A DNA stretch of 24,107 bases, from assembly GCA_009731375.1 (NCBI GenBank), contig BJOX01000051.1:220029-244135 (forward strand). Reading direction: 5' to 3'. Shown here piece after piece: positions 1 to 24,074 of the stretch. Source of the stretch: Paulinella micropora. Taxonomy: Eukaryota; Cercozoa; Imbricatea; Euglyphida. The position numbers and the translations under genes are program-made. The notes under the pieces were generated by a model, which did not search any database, was not told where the DNA came from, and worked only from the letters and a program-made list of their open reading frames with translations. Every line of letters begins with the position of its first letter. The stretch's first letter is position 1.

Positions 1-121
1 CTTTTTCCAGAACACAGTCTACCCGTGATTCCCATCCCGGACACATGCACAGTACACAAATTATTGTTTGATGTGAAACTGCGTTCCTTTGCAAGGACTA
101 CATTCCTTTGCGACATCTCAT
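1..121 (+). mobile_element. (ATCT)n-tailed dispersed repeat, family A, cut by window edge
   Basis: Nearly identical to 6371-6490 and 18780-18915. It ends CGACATCTCAT and runs straight into (CTAT)n. The window begins inside the repeat. The shared 3' end fused to a simple repeat is what a retroposon tail looks like; no coding sequence is visible. Confidence 0.75.
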
Positions 122-8083
<7,962 letters not shown>

Positions 8084-8102
8084 CCATGAGCCCGCACCAC
8101 CA

Positions 8103-8153
<51 letters not shown>

Positions 8154-8223
8154 ACTACTACTGCTACTACTACTGCTACTACTACTGCTACTGCTACTGC
8201 TACTACTACTGCTACTGCTACTG

Positions 8224-8280
<57 letters not shown>

Positions 8281-8304
8281 ACAATAATAATAATAATAAT
8301 AATA
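8084..8304 (+). repeat. (CTA)n/(CTG)n then (AAT)n after the ankyrin stop codon
   Basis: Begins 15 bases after the stop, so probably part of the 3' UTR. (CAC), (CTA) and (CTG) trinucleotides run to 8280, then (AAT)n. No clear AATAAA signal in a sensible place is seen. Confidence 0.85.
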
Positions 8305-8352
8305 GTGCTTCTCTGTCAATGGCTGATGCAAATCTGCACATGCGCCTCCATC
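8305..8352 (-). mobile_element. Short 5'-truncated copy of a tRNA-derived SINE
   Basis: Identical to 9838-9885 except for two bases (AAA versus ATT in the middle). On the - strand the 3' end CAGAGAAGCAC is followed by (TATTAT)n, as in the long copy. Both flanks are (AAT)n. Confidence 0.7.
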
Positions 8353-8425
<73 letters not shown>

Positions 8426-8471
8426 GNNNNNNNNNNGATAATAATATAATAATAATAATAACAATAATAAC

Positions 8472-8527
<56 letters not shown>
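8353..8527 (+). repeat. (AAT)n with assembly gap
   Basis: Almost pure AAT apart from a few CAA and ATA variants. A 10-N gap occupies 8427-8436, so the array length is not reliable. Confidence 0.9.
8427..8436. other. Assembly gap (10 N)
   Basis: N run inside (AAT)n. Confidence 0.98.
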
Positions 8528-8531
<4 letters not shown>

Positions 8532-9032
8532 ATATCTGAGGCGTACTGATGCAGCTAATGGCATATCCTCAACGGACATAAGCCTCCAATACCCTTGTTC
8601 GAGGTCCTCCACCCCCCCGTGTCAGTCTCTCGCCTGATGATCGGGGCCACCGATGGAGCTCCTGAGGGCAAGACTGCACTAAGCCGAGGTTATTCCGCAG
8701 TCCCAGCAACCTCTTGCAAGACGTCACCGAATGTGCAAGTGCATACACCAAGCGCGGTTGCTAGAGCTGCCTCGAAACCCCACCCATAACAATCTGGTGT
8801 CTGCTGGGTCCTGGGCTATCAACCAGCATATGCGGAGTTTAAGATCTTTTACGCGCGCAACGACCCTCCTCCCCAGCATCTACCACCAAAGGGTTATGAG
8901 TTGGCGTCACAGTTTAACGCCTTGAGGCCATTGGGCTGGAACTCTGTTTAGCAAGTGTGACTAGGTTTTTTCATCGGGATTTCCCTCAAATATGTCACAG
9001 TCAACACTCCAAGGCAGATTTACTATATCTGA
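8528..9032. mobile_element. 481-bp insertion bounded by a 12-bp direct repeat
   Basis: TACTATATCTGA occurs at 8528-8539 and again at 9021-9032, enclosing 481 bp of ordinary-composition sequence. AAT array flanks both ends. No terminal inverted repeats, no convincing ORF (longest about 60 codons) and no A or B boxes. The direct repeat looks like a target-site duplication, so this may be a non-autonomous element of unknown class or a truncated retrotransposon. Confidence 0.5.
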
Positions 9033-9040
9033 ATAATAAT

Positions 9041-9107
<67 letters not shown>

Positions 9108-9837
9108 CTACTTCTACTACTACGTGACTATCAATACTATTACTACTAGTGACTGCTACTAGCGGTACTGTATATACTCCAGTCAAAGGCTCGGATATGT
9201 GATAAAGGGAAAAATAAGCTTATGTAATAGTCAGTCAGGCCCTCAGCAGAGATTTGCCACGTCTTGGCGACTCGGAACTTGTGACGAAGTCATCGCGGAA
9301 ATTAGCTGAGAAGTTCTTGTTAGACTTATTAATAATATTTAACCGGATAGTCAGTATGGTCCGGCATATGTAATGTGTGTCGTTAGAGCCATTACTTATG
9401 TCCGGCCTAGTATGTATTCGGGCTGTTCCCTTGGCGCCCTTTTCTCAATCATGGTAAAGTTTCTACTGCAGGACACTTTTTTTATATAAATGTGGATCGA
9501 AAGCGTGTTAACTTGAATGTCGCTGATTGTAGAAACTGCACTCGTAGGAGTGAGTGAGAAGACGAAGCATGAGAAGGAAAGTGATTTTTTTTTTAAAAAG
9601 GTGACTCGGCAGAGTCCAAACGAAAGAGAAAAAAGAAAGGAAAACAGCGAAGCGTAAAAGAGAGAGAAAACTTGAAAAATAAATCAATAAATAAATAAAT
9701 AATGAAAATAAAATAATAGTGATGATAATAATAAATATTATTAAATGAAATAAATAAATAATGAAAATAAAATAATAGTGATAATAATAATAATAATAAT
9801 AATGATAATAATAATAATAATAATAGTAATAATAATA
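9033..9837. other. Non-coding stretch: (AAT)n, unique sequence, A-rich repeats
   Basis: (AAT)n at 9033-9104, then CTA-rich and unique sequence to about 9670, then (AATA)n and (AAT)n variants to 9837. AAATAAATAATGAAAATAAA is duplicated (about 9692 and 9752). I see no gene. Confidence 0.6.
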
Positions 9838-10105
9838 GTGCTTCTCTGTCAATGGCTGATGCATTTCTGCACATGCGCCTCCATCGTCTCACCCGTGAGG
9901 GGAGTACGAAGAATTGACGATAAGCTCTAATGACACCCCCGCAAGGGCAGTTCCAACACTTCCAGACGGGCCGGTATGTTCAATGAAAATACTGGTCCAG
10001 AAATAGACAGGTATGTTCAATGAAAATACTGGTGGCACCGACGGGAATCGAACTGGCGACAGGGCCCAGATGGTAGAACTTGACCACTGGGCTATCACTG
10101 TGTCC
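9838..10105 (-). mobile_element. tRNA-derived SINE with (ATT)n tail
   Basis: Read on the - strand, the head (10105 to 10030) has TAGCCCAGTGG, matching the tRNA A box, and about 50 nt later AGTTCGATTCC, matching the B box, ending CCACCA. A body of about 190 nt follows, then CAGCCATTGACAGAGAAGCAC and (TATTAT)n. The stems do not pair well (T stem mostly mismatched), so this is not a working tRNA. A 24-nt body segment is duplicated (9973-9996 and 10010-10033). Transcription would be by RNA polymerase III and mobility would depend on a partner LINE; both are inferred from the SINE class. Confidence 0.7.
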
Positions 10106-10705
10106 AAAATAGTAATAATAAAACAATAATAATAATAATAAAGATGAGAATAATATTAATAAAATAATAAATGAAAAAATGAAAATGAAAAAAAAAATAA
10201 TAATAAAAAAAAGGAGGAACACAAAAGACGAAGACGACGATAGAGCAAGAAAAAGGAGAACACGAAAGGAGAAGACGAAGGAGAACAGAAGAGAACAAAA
10301 TGAGACAAGAAAAAGACGACAAAAACTGAGGGGAAGGAAGACAGGGGGGGGGGAGTCCTTGTCAGTGAATTTGACTGGTGACGTATAACCGAAATCAGCC
10401 CGATACTGATCATCTCGGACCACTGAGGCCGTAAAGATGACTCGGATCATCAATATTAGTAAATACTGAGCCTACGGTACAGTCCGGTAGTTGACGGCTA
10501 GCAGCGGCTGCCACGGCAGCAGGTGACTGAAACATACTTGAAATCGCCGCGCATTGCCGAACGGGCACTGACTGCGGCCACTTAGGAATCAAATACTGTT
10601 AAGCTTACCTCAAATTCAACTGAGTAAGCTTACAGTAGGTCGTCCGGTAGCATTCTGACTTAGCCATGAGTGTCATGTCATGATTTTTTCAGATGATAGA
10701 TAGTC
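10106..10705. other. Non-coding: AAT/A-rich then unique sequence
   Basis: (AAT)n and poly-A-rich sequence to 10215, purine-rich (GAAAAG)-like sequence to 10345, a G9 run near 10350, then unique sequence. No supported gene. Confidence 0.55.
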
Positions 10706-10894
10706 CATGTTACTCATGCCCCCCTGAGCCTGCGAGTCTGACCCGGCCGGAGAGCACTGTGTGAAGCTGAGACAGGCCCTGCACCACACCGTTAAACACA
10801 CACGCCGCACGCCGGAGTCCCGACGCTCTTAGTTCATTAACTGGTTCGTTACTGCAGTCTTCAAGATCAGTACATAGTACATCCATACTTAGAC

Positions 10895-10939
<45 letters not shown>

Positions 10940-11179
10940 AGAGGGAGAGAGAGAGGGGGGGGGGGGGGGGGGAGGGATTCACACCATCTTCTTCCCTGAC
11001 CTTCATCTTTTTCTTTCACCTCCCCCCTTTCTCCCTGTATTCTGCTTTCTTCTCTCTTTGTTTGCCCTTGTCTTTTACTTATGCTCGCCTACTTACATGC
11101 TTCCTTTTCAGCTCTACGAAAAGCAAACGTTCTTCAATATTACAATAAAAGTCGTTTAGTGGAAAAAAAGGGAAGGAGG

Positions 11180-11217
<38 letters not shown>

Positions 11218-11327
11218 CAGCGTTGAATTCATGCACATATATCGTCTTTGATATTTAAAAATAGCAATAAATAAATAAAGGTAAATGAAACCAGTTGTGT
11301 CCTAGGCCCACGCACATGCGTCTCTGA
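10706..11327. other. Non-coding: (GA)n and G-run, unique sequence
   Basis: (GA)n at 10898-10935 followed by an uninterrupted G run (about 10956-10972), and a second (GA)n at 11180-11215. A frame of about 98 codons on the - strand is half (CT)n translation and is not accepted as a gene. Confidence 0.55.
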
Positions 11328-11329
11328 TT

Positions 11330-11700
11330 CGGCGCGGCTGTTCAATGAAGCGCGCGCAGGATTCGCGGCTTTTCAACGACAAGCTCGCGCATGGTTCGCG
11401 GCTCAGTTGAACAAAGCGTGCGCATGTTTCACGGCTGTTCCACATGATTCGTGCGCATGTTTCGCGGTTGTTCGACAAATCTTGCATCGCATAGTTCGCG
11501 GCTGTTCAACTATCGCGCGCATGGTTCGCGGCTGTTCAACTATCGCGCGCATGGTTCGCGGCTGTTCAACAAGCGTGTGTGCGCATGGTTCGCGGGCTGT
11601 TCAACAAAGCTTGCGCCGCATGGTTTGCAGCTGTTCAACCGAATCGTGCCCACTGTTCACGACTGTTGAACTATCGTGCAGATGGTTCGCGGCTGCTGGC
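11330..11700 (+). repeat. GC-rich minisatellite, unit about 30 bp
   Basis: About a dozen imperfect units of the form GTTCAAC...TCGCGCGCATGGTTCGCGGCT. Two adjacent units near 11505-11560 (GCTGTTCAACTATCGCGCGC) are identical; outer ones have diverged. No splice sites or conserved frame. Confidence 0.85.
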
Positions 11701-11855
11701 GCGCACCTCGCCTCGGGGGGGCGCAGGCTAGGCAAGTCCGCCTTGTGACCAAATGACGTGGCTAGGCTAGTCCGCCTGGTGAGCGATTGCTGTGCAGGGC
11801 GGTGACGGGTGGGGCGCTCCATTGCTCTATCTATCTATCTAAATATCCATCTATT

Positions 11856-11949
<94 letters not shown>

Positions 11950-12033
11950 CGTGTTGGTCTGTGGCTTAGGCAAGGGGCTCTTCGGAATCCTTTCGCATCG
12001 CTTCTTAACTATCTATCTGTCTATTCATCTTGA

Positions 12034-12091
<58 letters not shown>

Positions 12092-12120
12092 GCCATCGGC
12101 TTTCCCTCAGTAGGCGCCAC
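11701..12120 (+). repeat. 25-bp doublet, then (CTAT)n and (CT)n
   Basis: GGCTAGGC.AGTCCGCCT.GTGA occurs twice (about 11727 and 11764). (CTAT)n 11838-11948 and (CT)n 12038-12089 follow, separated by unique sequence. Confidence 0.75.
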
Positions 12121-12650
12121 GGTCTAGCGTGCGAACTTCAGTAAAGTTCTGCGTAGGTAGATAAAGAATGTGTCTGTGTGAGAAGTAATACATACATATT
12201 CAATAAGTGTGTTATGCATTATATACATAAATCTTGCGTGTATGATCCAGCGTGCGAACCTCGGTAAAAATCCAGGCAGGTAGATAAAAATATTCATGTG
12301 TGAGGAAATACACACATATTCAATAAGTGTGTAATGCATTCTATACCACAAATATATGTCAATATGATCCAGTGTACAAACCTCAGTAAAGCTCTACGTA
12401 AGTAGATTAAAAAAAATATGTCTGTGTGAGTAGTAATACATACATATTTAACAAGTGTAACGTTGCAATATATACATATATATATATATATATATAATCT
12501 ATATATATATAATATATGTATGTATGTATGTATGTATGTATATATGATCCACGTGCGAACTTCAGTGAAGTCCTACGCAGGTAGAATGGAAGATATGTCT
12601 GTGTCAGGAATAATACATACATATTAAACACTTGTGTAATGCGGATGTGC
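12121..12650 (+). repeat. Tandem repeat, four units of about 122 bp
   Basis: Units start near 12121, 12244, 12366 and 12546 (GATCCAGCGTGCGAACYTCRG) and share AATACATACATATT and AAGTGTGTWATGC. The third is enlarged to 180 bp by (TA)n and (TATG)n at about 12473-12543. Divergence between units is obvious, so this is older than the 122-bp array at 5527. Confidence 0.85.
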
Positions 12651-12830
12651 ATGATTGTGTAGTGCATATGTGGATTTGTGTGAGGCTGAAGCGGAAAAGT
12701 GATGAGGCAGGTGACATGTGGCAGACATGAATGAATAGGCAGGTGTGACATGTGACATGAGTACTGACATGGTTTGCTGGGTTGGAAAAGACATGCACAT
12801 AGTATTTCACGCAAATCTTTGCATTTGGCT

Positions 12831-12831
12831 G

Positions 12832-12905
<74 letters not shown>

Positions 12906-13369
12906 CTTACCCCGTGCTTCCAATCTTGCTCACGCTCCGTGACCTATCCATGTATGTATGTATGTATGTATGTATGCATGTATGTATGTATGTATGTATG
13001 CATGATATGTATGCATGCATGCATGTATGTATGTATGTATGTATGTATTGTATTGTATTGTATGTATGTATGTATGTATGTATGTGTATGTGTGTGTATG
13101 TATGTATGTATGTATGTATGTATGCATGCATGCATGTATGTATGTATGTATGTATGTATGTATGCATATGTGCACCGAGAGTTAGATGGTGACTTTGGGA
13201 CAGTGCATCATACATACATACGTACGTACAATATAAATACATACATACATAAATGCATACATACATACATACATACATACATACATACATACATACATAC
13301 ATACATTACCGAGAGCTGAATAGCGCATTTGGGACAGTACATCACCTTATCCGCAATGGGAAGGTTTAA

Positions 13370-13406
<37 letters not shown>

Positions 13407-13550
13407 AACACACACACACACACGCGCGCGCGCGCACGCACGCACGCGCACGCACATACGTACATACATACATACATACATACGTACGTACACACATATA
13501 CACATACAAACATACATACATACACAGATACACACACACACACACACACA

Positions 13551-13588
<38 letters not shown>

Positions 13589-13651
13589 AACAAACACACA
13601 GACACACACACAAACACACACACACACACACGACATAGATAGATATATATT

Positions 13652-13711
<60 letters not shown>

Positions 13712-13712
13712 T

Positions 13713-13790
<78 letters not shown>

Positions 13791-13792
13791 GG
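12831..13792. repeat. Microsatellite block: CTAT, TATG, ATAC, AC, GATA
   Basis: (CTAT)n 12831-12903; (TATG)n with CATG variants 12950-13172; (ATAC)n 13213-13306; (AC)n/(GC)n/(ATAC)n/(CT)n 13374-13632; (GATA)n and (GACA)n 13637-13792. Two related blocks of about 37 nt (CCGAGAG...TTTGGGACAGT.CATCA) sit at 13174 and 13309, either side of the ATAC array. Confidence 0.9.
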
Positions 13793-13975
13793 ATATGTTT
13801 GGTCTATCAGCTCTGCATATCCGAAGACATATGTTTCCATTCCACCCCGCCGCCAATCGAGATAGATAGATAGATATGTTTGGTCTATCAGCTGCATATC
13901 CGAAGACATATGCTTCCATTCCACCCCGCCGCCAATCGGCGACTGGGTAGCGGGCTTGGAGTGGGCACTAGTCCT
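13793..13975 (-). mobile_element. Two copies of an (ATCT)n-tailed repeat, family C
   Basis: Copies at 13793-13859 and 13874-13975. On the - strand both read ATTCCA.AC/GC.ATATGTCTTCGG to GACCAAACAT and then (ATCT)n. A third copy on the + strand is at 18428-18480. Different 5' lengths with the same tailed 3' end fit 5'-truncated retroposition. Confidence 0.7.
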
Positions 13976-14062
<87 letters not shown>

Positions 14063-14209
14063 GGGCACAGTCTATGCAACAGTATCGTACAAGACGGTAC
14101 AAGACGGACATAGTGTATGCATGTCTCTCTGTTTGTGTCTTTGTCTCTCTCTCTCTCTCTCTCTCTTTCTGCGTCTCTGGAGCCAGACAAGCGAGCAATC
14201 GCGCACATG

Positions 14210-14297
<88 letters not shown>

Positions 14298-14410
14298 GAG
14301 AGAGAGAGAGAGAGTACCCCAGCTGCACTGGGCGCACGCATAGCGAAACAGCGCCATGCCGGCTTCAGACAGTAGAAATACCGTGCGCACAGCAGCAACA
14401 GCAGGGTCAG

Positions 14411-14443
<33 letters not shown>

Positions 14444-14507
14444 ATTACAGCGAAACAGAGCCATGGAAGCTTCGAACAGCAGAGAAATGAGGCTGTTGTT
14501 GTTGTTC

Positions 14508-14538
<31 letters not shown>

Positions 14539-14577
14539 CGTTGTTGTTCTCTCTCTCTCTCTCTCTCTCGCGCTCTC

Positions 14578-14644
<67 letters not shown>

Positions 14645-15020
14645 ACGTCAAACGAATTTGCCACTTCAAAGGCGTCAATGTTATGTAATCAGTACGACAT
14701 GCGGCGAGAGTGTATGTATGTATGTATGTATGTATGTATGTATGTATGTTTATATGTATGTATGCATGCATGCATGTACGTACGTACGTATGTACGTATG
14801 TATGTATGTGTATGTATATATGTATGTATGTATGTATGCATGTATGTATGTATGTATGCATGTATGTATGTATGTATGTTTTGTGGTGGTGGTGGTGGTT
14901 GTTGTTGTTGTTATTGTTGTTGTTGTTGTTGTTTTGTTGTTGTTGTTTTGTTGTTGTTATTGTTGTTATTGTTGTTGCTGCTGTTCCTGCTGCTGCTGCT
15001 GTTGTTGTTGTTGTTGTTGT
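13976..15020. repeat. Microsatellite block: GATA, CT/GA, CAT, GTT, TATG
   Basis: (GATA)n 13977-14061, (CT)n near 14145-14166, (GA)n 14211-14314, (CAT)n 14411-14442, (GTT)n 14493-14547, (CT)n 14549-14640, (TATG)n 14711-14879, (GTT)n 14882-15020. Two related blocks of about 40 nt starting AGCGAAACAG.GCCATG occur at 14342 and 14451 around the CAT array. Confidence 0.9.
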
Positions 15021-15610
15021 TCAAGTTAATTAATAACTTAAACCAATTATACATTGGTGTGTGGCTAGCGACCAACACTATAATAACTGCCACTTCAAGA
15101 CTTTCGTGCTGTCATCCCCGGCCGTCGGGACACCAGAGCTGATTAATTGTAGAACTCTAAGGCTCAAAAGCAATAATAGAGAAAAGAAGGAAAGAGCAAT
15201 AGAGCATGAACTATAGTAGAACAACAACAAGAGGGGAGACGAGGAACAATTGCGAAGAGAGCAAGCTAGATCAACAGAACTTTCCAGCATCAAAGGAGGA
15301 GGAGGAACAAAGAAAAGGAAGATGGAGGAGAAACGCCGTGACCAATTAGAAACAGTTCAAGCAACAGGTGAGATGCTCACGTGAGAAACTATGTCATGGT
15401 GGGGCTAGCAAGCAATTAGTCACACGAGCTGGAGGCCGAAAGGAAGAGCTGTCTTGATACCTTCAGAGTCAGACACAGGCGTGGATCCATATTCATGAAG
15501 CCGACGCAAAAGGAAACGGGAAAGAAGATAGGGATGAGTAGGCCTATCGAGTTACTTTAGAGGAAGGGCAGGCGGCGAGAAAAGGATCACCCCTAGCACA
15601 CTTGCTGGGC
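15021..15610 (-). mobile_element. (AAC)n-tailed retroposon-like repeat, family D, longest copy
   Basis: On the - strand the 3' end reads ...GGTTTAAGTTATTAATTAAC and is followed by a long (AAC)n tail (the GTT array to the left). Its body includes the conserved block around 15111-15140 (TCATCCCCGGCCGTCGGGAC on +) and a purine-rich region. At about 590 bp it is the longest of at least seven copies. No coding frame of note. Confidence 0.75.
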
Positions 15611-15718
15611 TGTTGTTGTTGTTGTTGTTGTTGTTGTTGATATTGTTCTTGTTGTTGTTGTTGTTGTTGTTGTTGTTGATATTGTTCTTGTTCTAGTTGT
15701 TGTTGTTGTTGTTGTTGT

Positions 15719-15782
15719 TCAATTGAATTATAACTTAAACCAATAATGTGTGGCTAACGACCAAAAATATAATAACTGCCAC

Positions 15783-15784
<2 letters not shown>
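15719..15784 (-). mobile_element. Family D copy, 66 bp, 5'-truncated
   Basis: Matches 15021-15096 (AACTTAAACCAAT, GTGTGGCTA.CGACCAA, ATAATAACTGCCACT) and then stops abruptly in (GTT)n. Confidence 0.75.
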
Positions 15785-15822
<38 letters not shown>

Positions 15823-15970
15823 AAATTAATTACAGTAATTAAACCAGTGGCATGATGGTGCATGGATAACGGCCTTAAACCCACTTAAAGACAAGTAGAT
15901 GTCTAATCATCCCCGGCCGACACGCGACGCCAGAGCATATCTCACTGTACTATAGGACTCTAGAGCTCAA
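15823..15970 (-). mobile_element. Family D copy, 148 bp, 5'-truncated
   Basis: Shares the AAACCAGTGGCA, TCATCCCCGGCCGAC and CGCCAGAGC blocks; stops after CTAGAGCTCAA, where (GTT)n begins. Confidence 0.75.
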
Positions 15971-15971
15971 G

Positions 15972-16009
<38 letters not shown>

Positions 16010-16288
16010 CAATTTAATAATAATAAATTTTATACAAAGTGATTAAAATGCAAGATGGTGTGTGGCTACGGCCATCATTTGCGACTTTCATCCCCGACCG
16101 ACGGGACGCCAGAGCTCGCTAAAAACTGTAGATCTCTAGTGCTCAGAAACAAATAATAAAGAAGGAAGGAAGTGAGCAAAAGAGTGTGCCCTATAGTCGA
16201 ACAATAACAAGAGAAGGAGAAGAGGAAAAACAGTGAGGGATGCAGACTAGAACGTTCACTTATCAAGAGGAAGAGTAGGAAGAAAGAT
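16010..16288 (-). mobile_element. Family D copy, 279 bp, 5'-truncated
   Basis: Shares CAAGATGGTGTGTGGCTA, TCATCCCCGACCGACGGGAC, the AACAATAACAAGAG block and a purine-rich end; stops at GAAGAAAGAT before (GTT)n. Confidence 0.75.
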
Positions 16289-16309
16289 GTTGTTGTTGTT
16301 GTTGTTGTT

Positions 16310-16347
<38 letters not shown>

Positions 16348-16361
16348 CGTTGCCGTTTTTG

Positions 16362-16413
16362 TGCAATTTAAGTAATAATATTAACGAAACCAATGGCAAG
16401 ATGGTGTGAGGCT
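16362..16413 (-). mobile_element. Family D copy, 52 bp, 5'-truncated
   Basis: CAATTTAAGTAATAATATTA then ACCAATGGCAAGATGGTGTG, ending where (GTC)n and (GTT)n start. Confidence 0.65.
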
Positions 16414-16437
16414 ACCGTCGTCGTCGTCGTCGTCGTT

Positions 16438-16481
<44 letters not shown>

Positions 16482-16912
16482 AAAATTTAATGATAATAAT
16501 ACAACAGTTGCAGAGCAATCTAATTAATATTAAAAACAATATTAACTAAACCAGTGGCAAGTTGTGTGGCTTTCGACTCGTATGTGTATACCCCATCCAG
16601 AGGCTCAAAAACAAAAAATATAGATAGAGGAAAAGGGAGGCAGAGGACGTGCACTGTAGTGGTCAACAACAGGGGAGGGAGAGGAGGAAAGGTAGTGAGA
16701 GAGGCAAACAAGAGCAAGGAGAACTAGCCTACCAAGAGGGAGAAGAGGAAGACAGAGAAGGGAGAGGAAGGAGGAGTAGAGACTCGCCGAGACCATGAGA
16801 GCAGTGCCCGAGCAAAAAGTGAGATGCTCACGCGCGATACTAAAGTATGGGGTAGGCAAACACCAGCAAATAGTCACAAGCGCTGGAGGCCGAAGGAAAG
16901 AACTGTAAAGAG
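16482..16912 (-). mobile_element. Family D copy, about 430 bp, 5'-truncated
   Basis: Carries the 3' end, the purine-rich middle, and the GTGAGATGCTCACG and GCTGGAGGCCGAA blocks also seen in the 590-bp copy. It stops soon after them at CTGTAAAGA before (GTT)n. The CATCCCCGGCCG block is diverged. Confidence 0.75.
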
Positions 16913-16936
16913 TTGTTGTTGTTGTTGTTGTTGTTG

Positions 16937-16992
16937 TGCAATTTAATTAATAATATTAACTAAACCAATGGCAAGATTGTGTGTGGCTAACG
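16937..16992 (-). mobile_element. Family D copy, about 56 bp, 5'-truncated
   Basis: CAATTTAATTAATAATATTA, ACTAAACCAATGGCAAGAT and GTGTGGCTAACG, then (GTT)n. A still shorter remnant may lie near 17065-17095. Confidence 0.65.
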
Positions 16993-17090
16993 TTGTTGAT
17001 GTTGTTGTTGTTGTTGTTGTTGTGTTGTTGCTGTTGTTGCTGTTGTTGCTGTTGTTGTTGTTGTTCAATGTTGTTTTTCCCTTCAATTAA

Positions 17091-17308
17091 TTGTTGTTGT
17101 TGCTGCTAAAAACCAATCGTTTACGGAAAATCCCCGGGTTTATTCTAAAGACAAACCAAATGAGTACTCAAAGGACAGGCCCCAGTAGAAAGTCCACCAT
17201 CAATCTAAGACCCACACAAAGACCTCCACTTCCTAGATCAGATCAACTTCCATTCCGGCTCAGGGTCCTCTGTAAGAGTGCCAATTAGTACTGTCTTTTT
17301 CCTCGCAG
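17091..17308 (+). other. Upstream region of the CSD gene, possible 5' UTR exon
   Basis: Unique sequence with a good donor (CTCT|GTAAGAG at 17272) only 37 nt before the acceptor at 17308. If spliced, the incoming frame would hit TGA soon after 17309, so any exon here is 5' UTR rather than coding. No TATA box can be singled out. Confidence 0.35.
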
Positions 17309-23818
<6,510 letters not shown>

Positions 23819-23906
23819 ACTTTCTTCTTCTTCTTCTTCTTCTTCTTCTTCTTCTTCTTCTTCTTCTTCTTCTTCTTCTTCTTCTTCTTCTTCTTCTTCT
23901 TCTTCT

Positions 23907-23953
<47 letters not shown>

Positions 23954-24074
23954 TTCTTCTTCTTCTTCTTCTTCTTCTTCGTCTTCGTCTTCTTCTTCTT
24001 CTTCTTCTTCTTCTTCTTCTTCTTCTTCTTCTTCTTCTTCTTCTTCTTCTTCTTCTTCCTCTCTTCCTCTCTTC

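Noticed and set aside
10030-10105. Functional tRNA gene on the - strand
   Set aside because: A and B boxes are present, but the D, T and acceptor stems do not pair, and the sequence continues into a SINE body.
10710-11006. 98-codon open frame on the - strand
   Set aside because: A third of it is (CT)n and a G-run translated; no recognisable domain.
11407-11748. 113-codon frame across the GC-rich minisatellite
   Set aside because: The unit length is not a multiple of three throughout and the frame shifts between units, so a coding repeat is not supported.
17091-17288. 65-codon open frame upstream of the cold-shock gene
   Set aside because: Its start overlaps GTT array, the composition is not coding-like, and splicing to the next exon would be out of frame.
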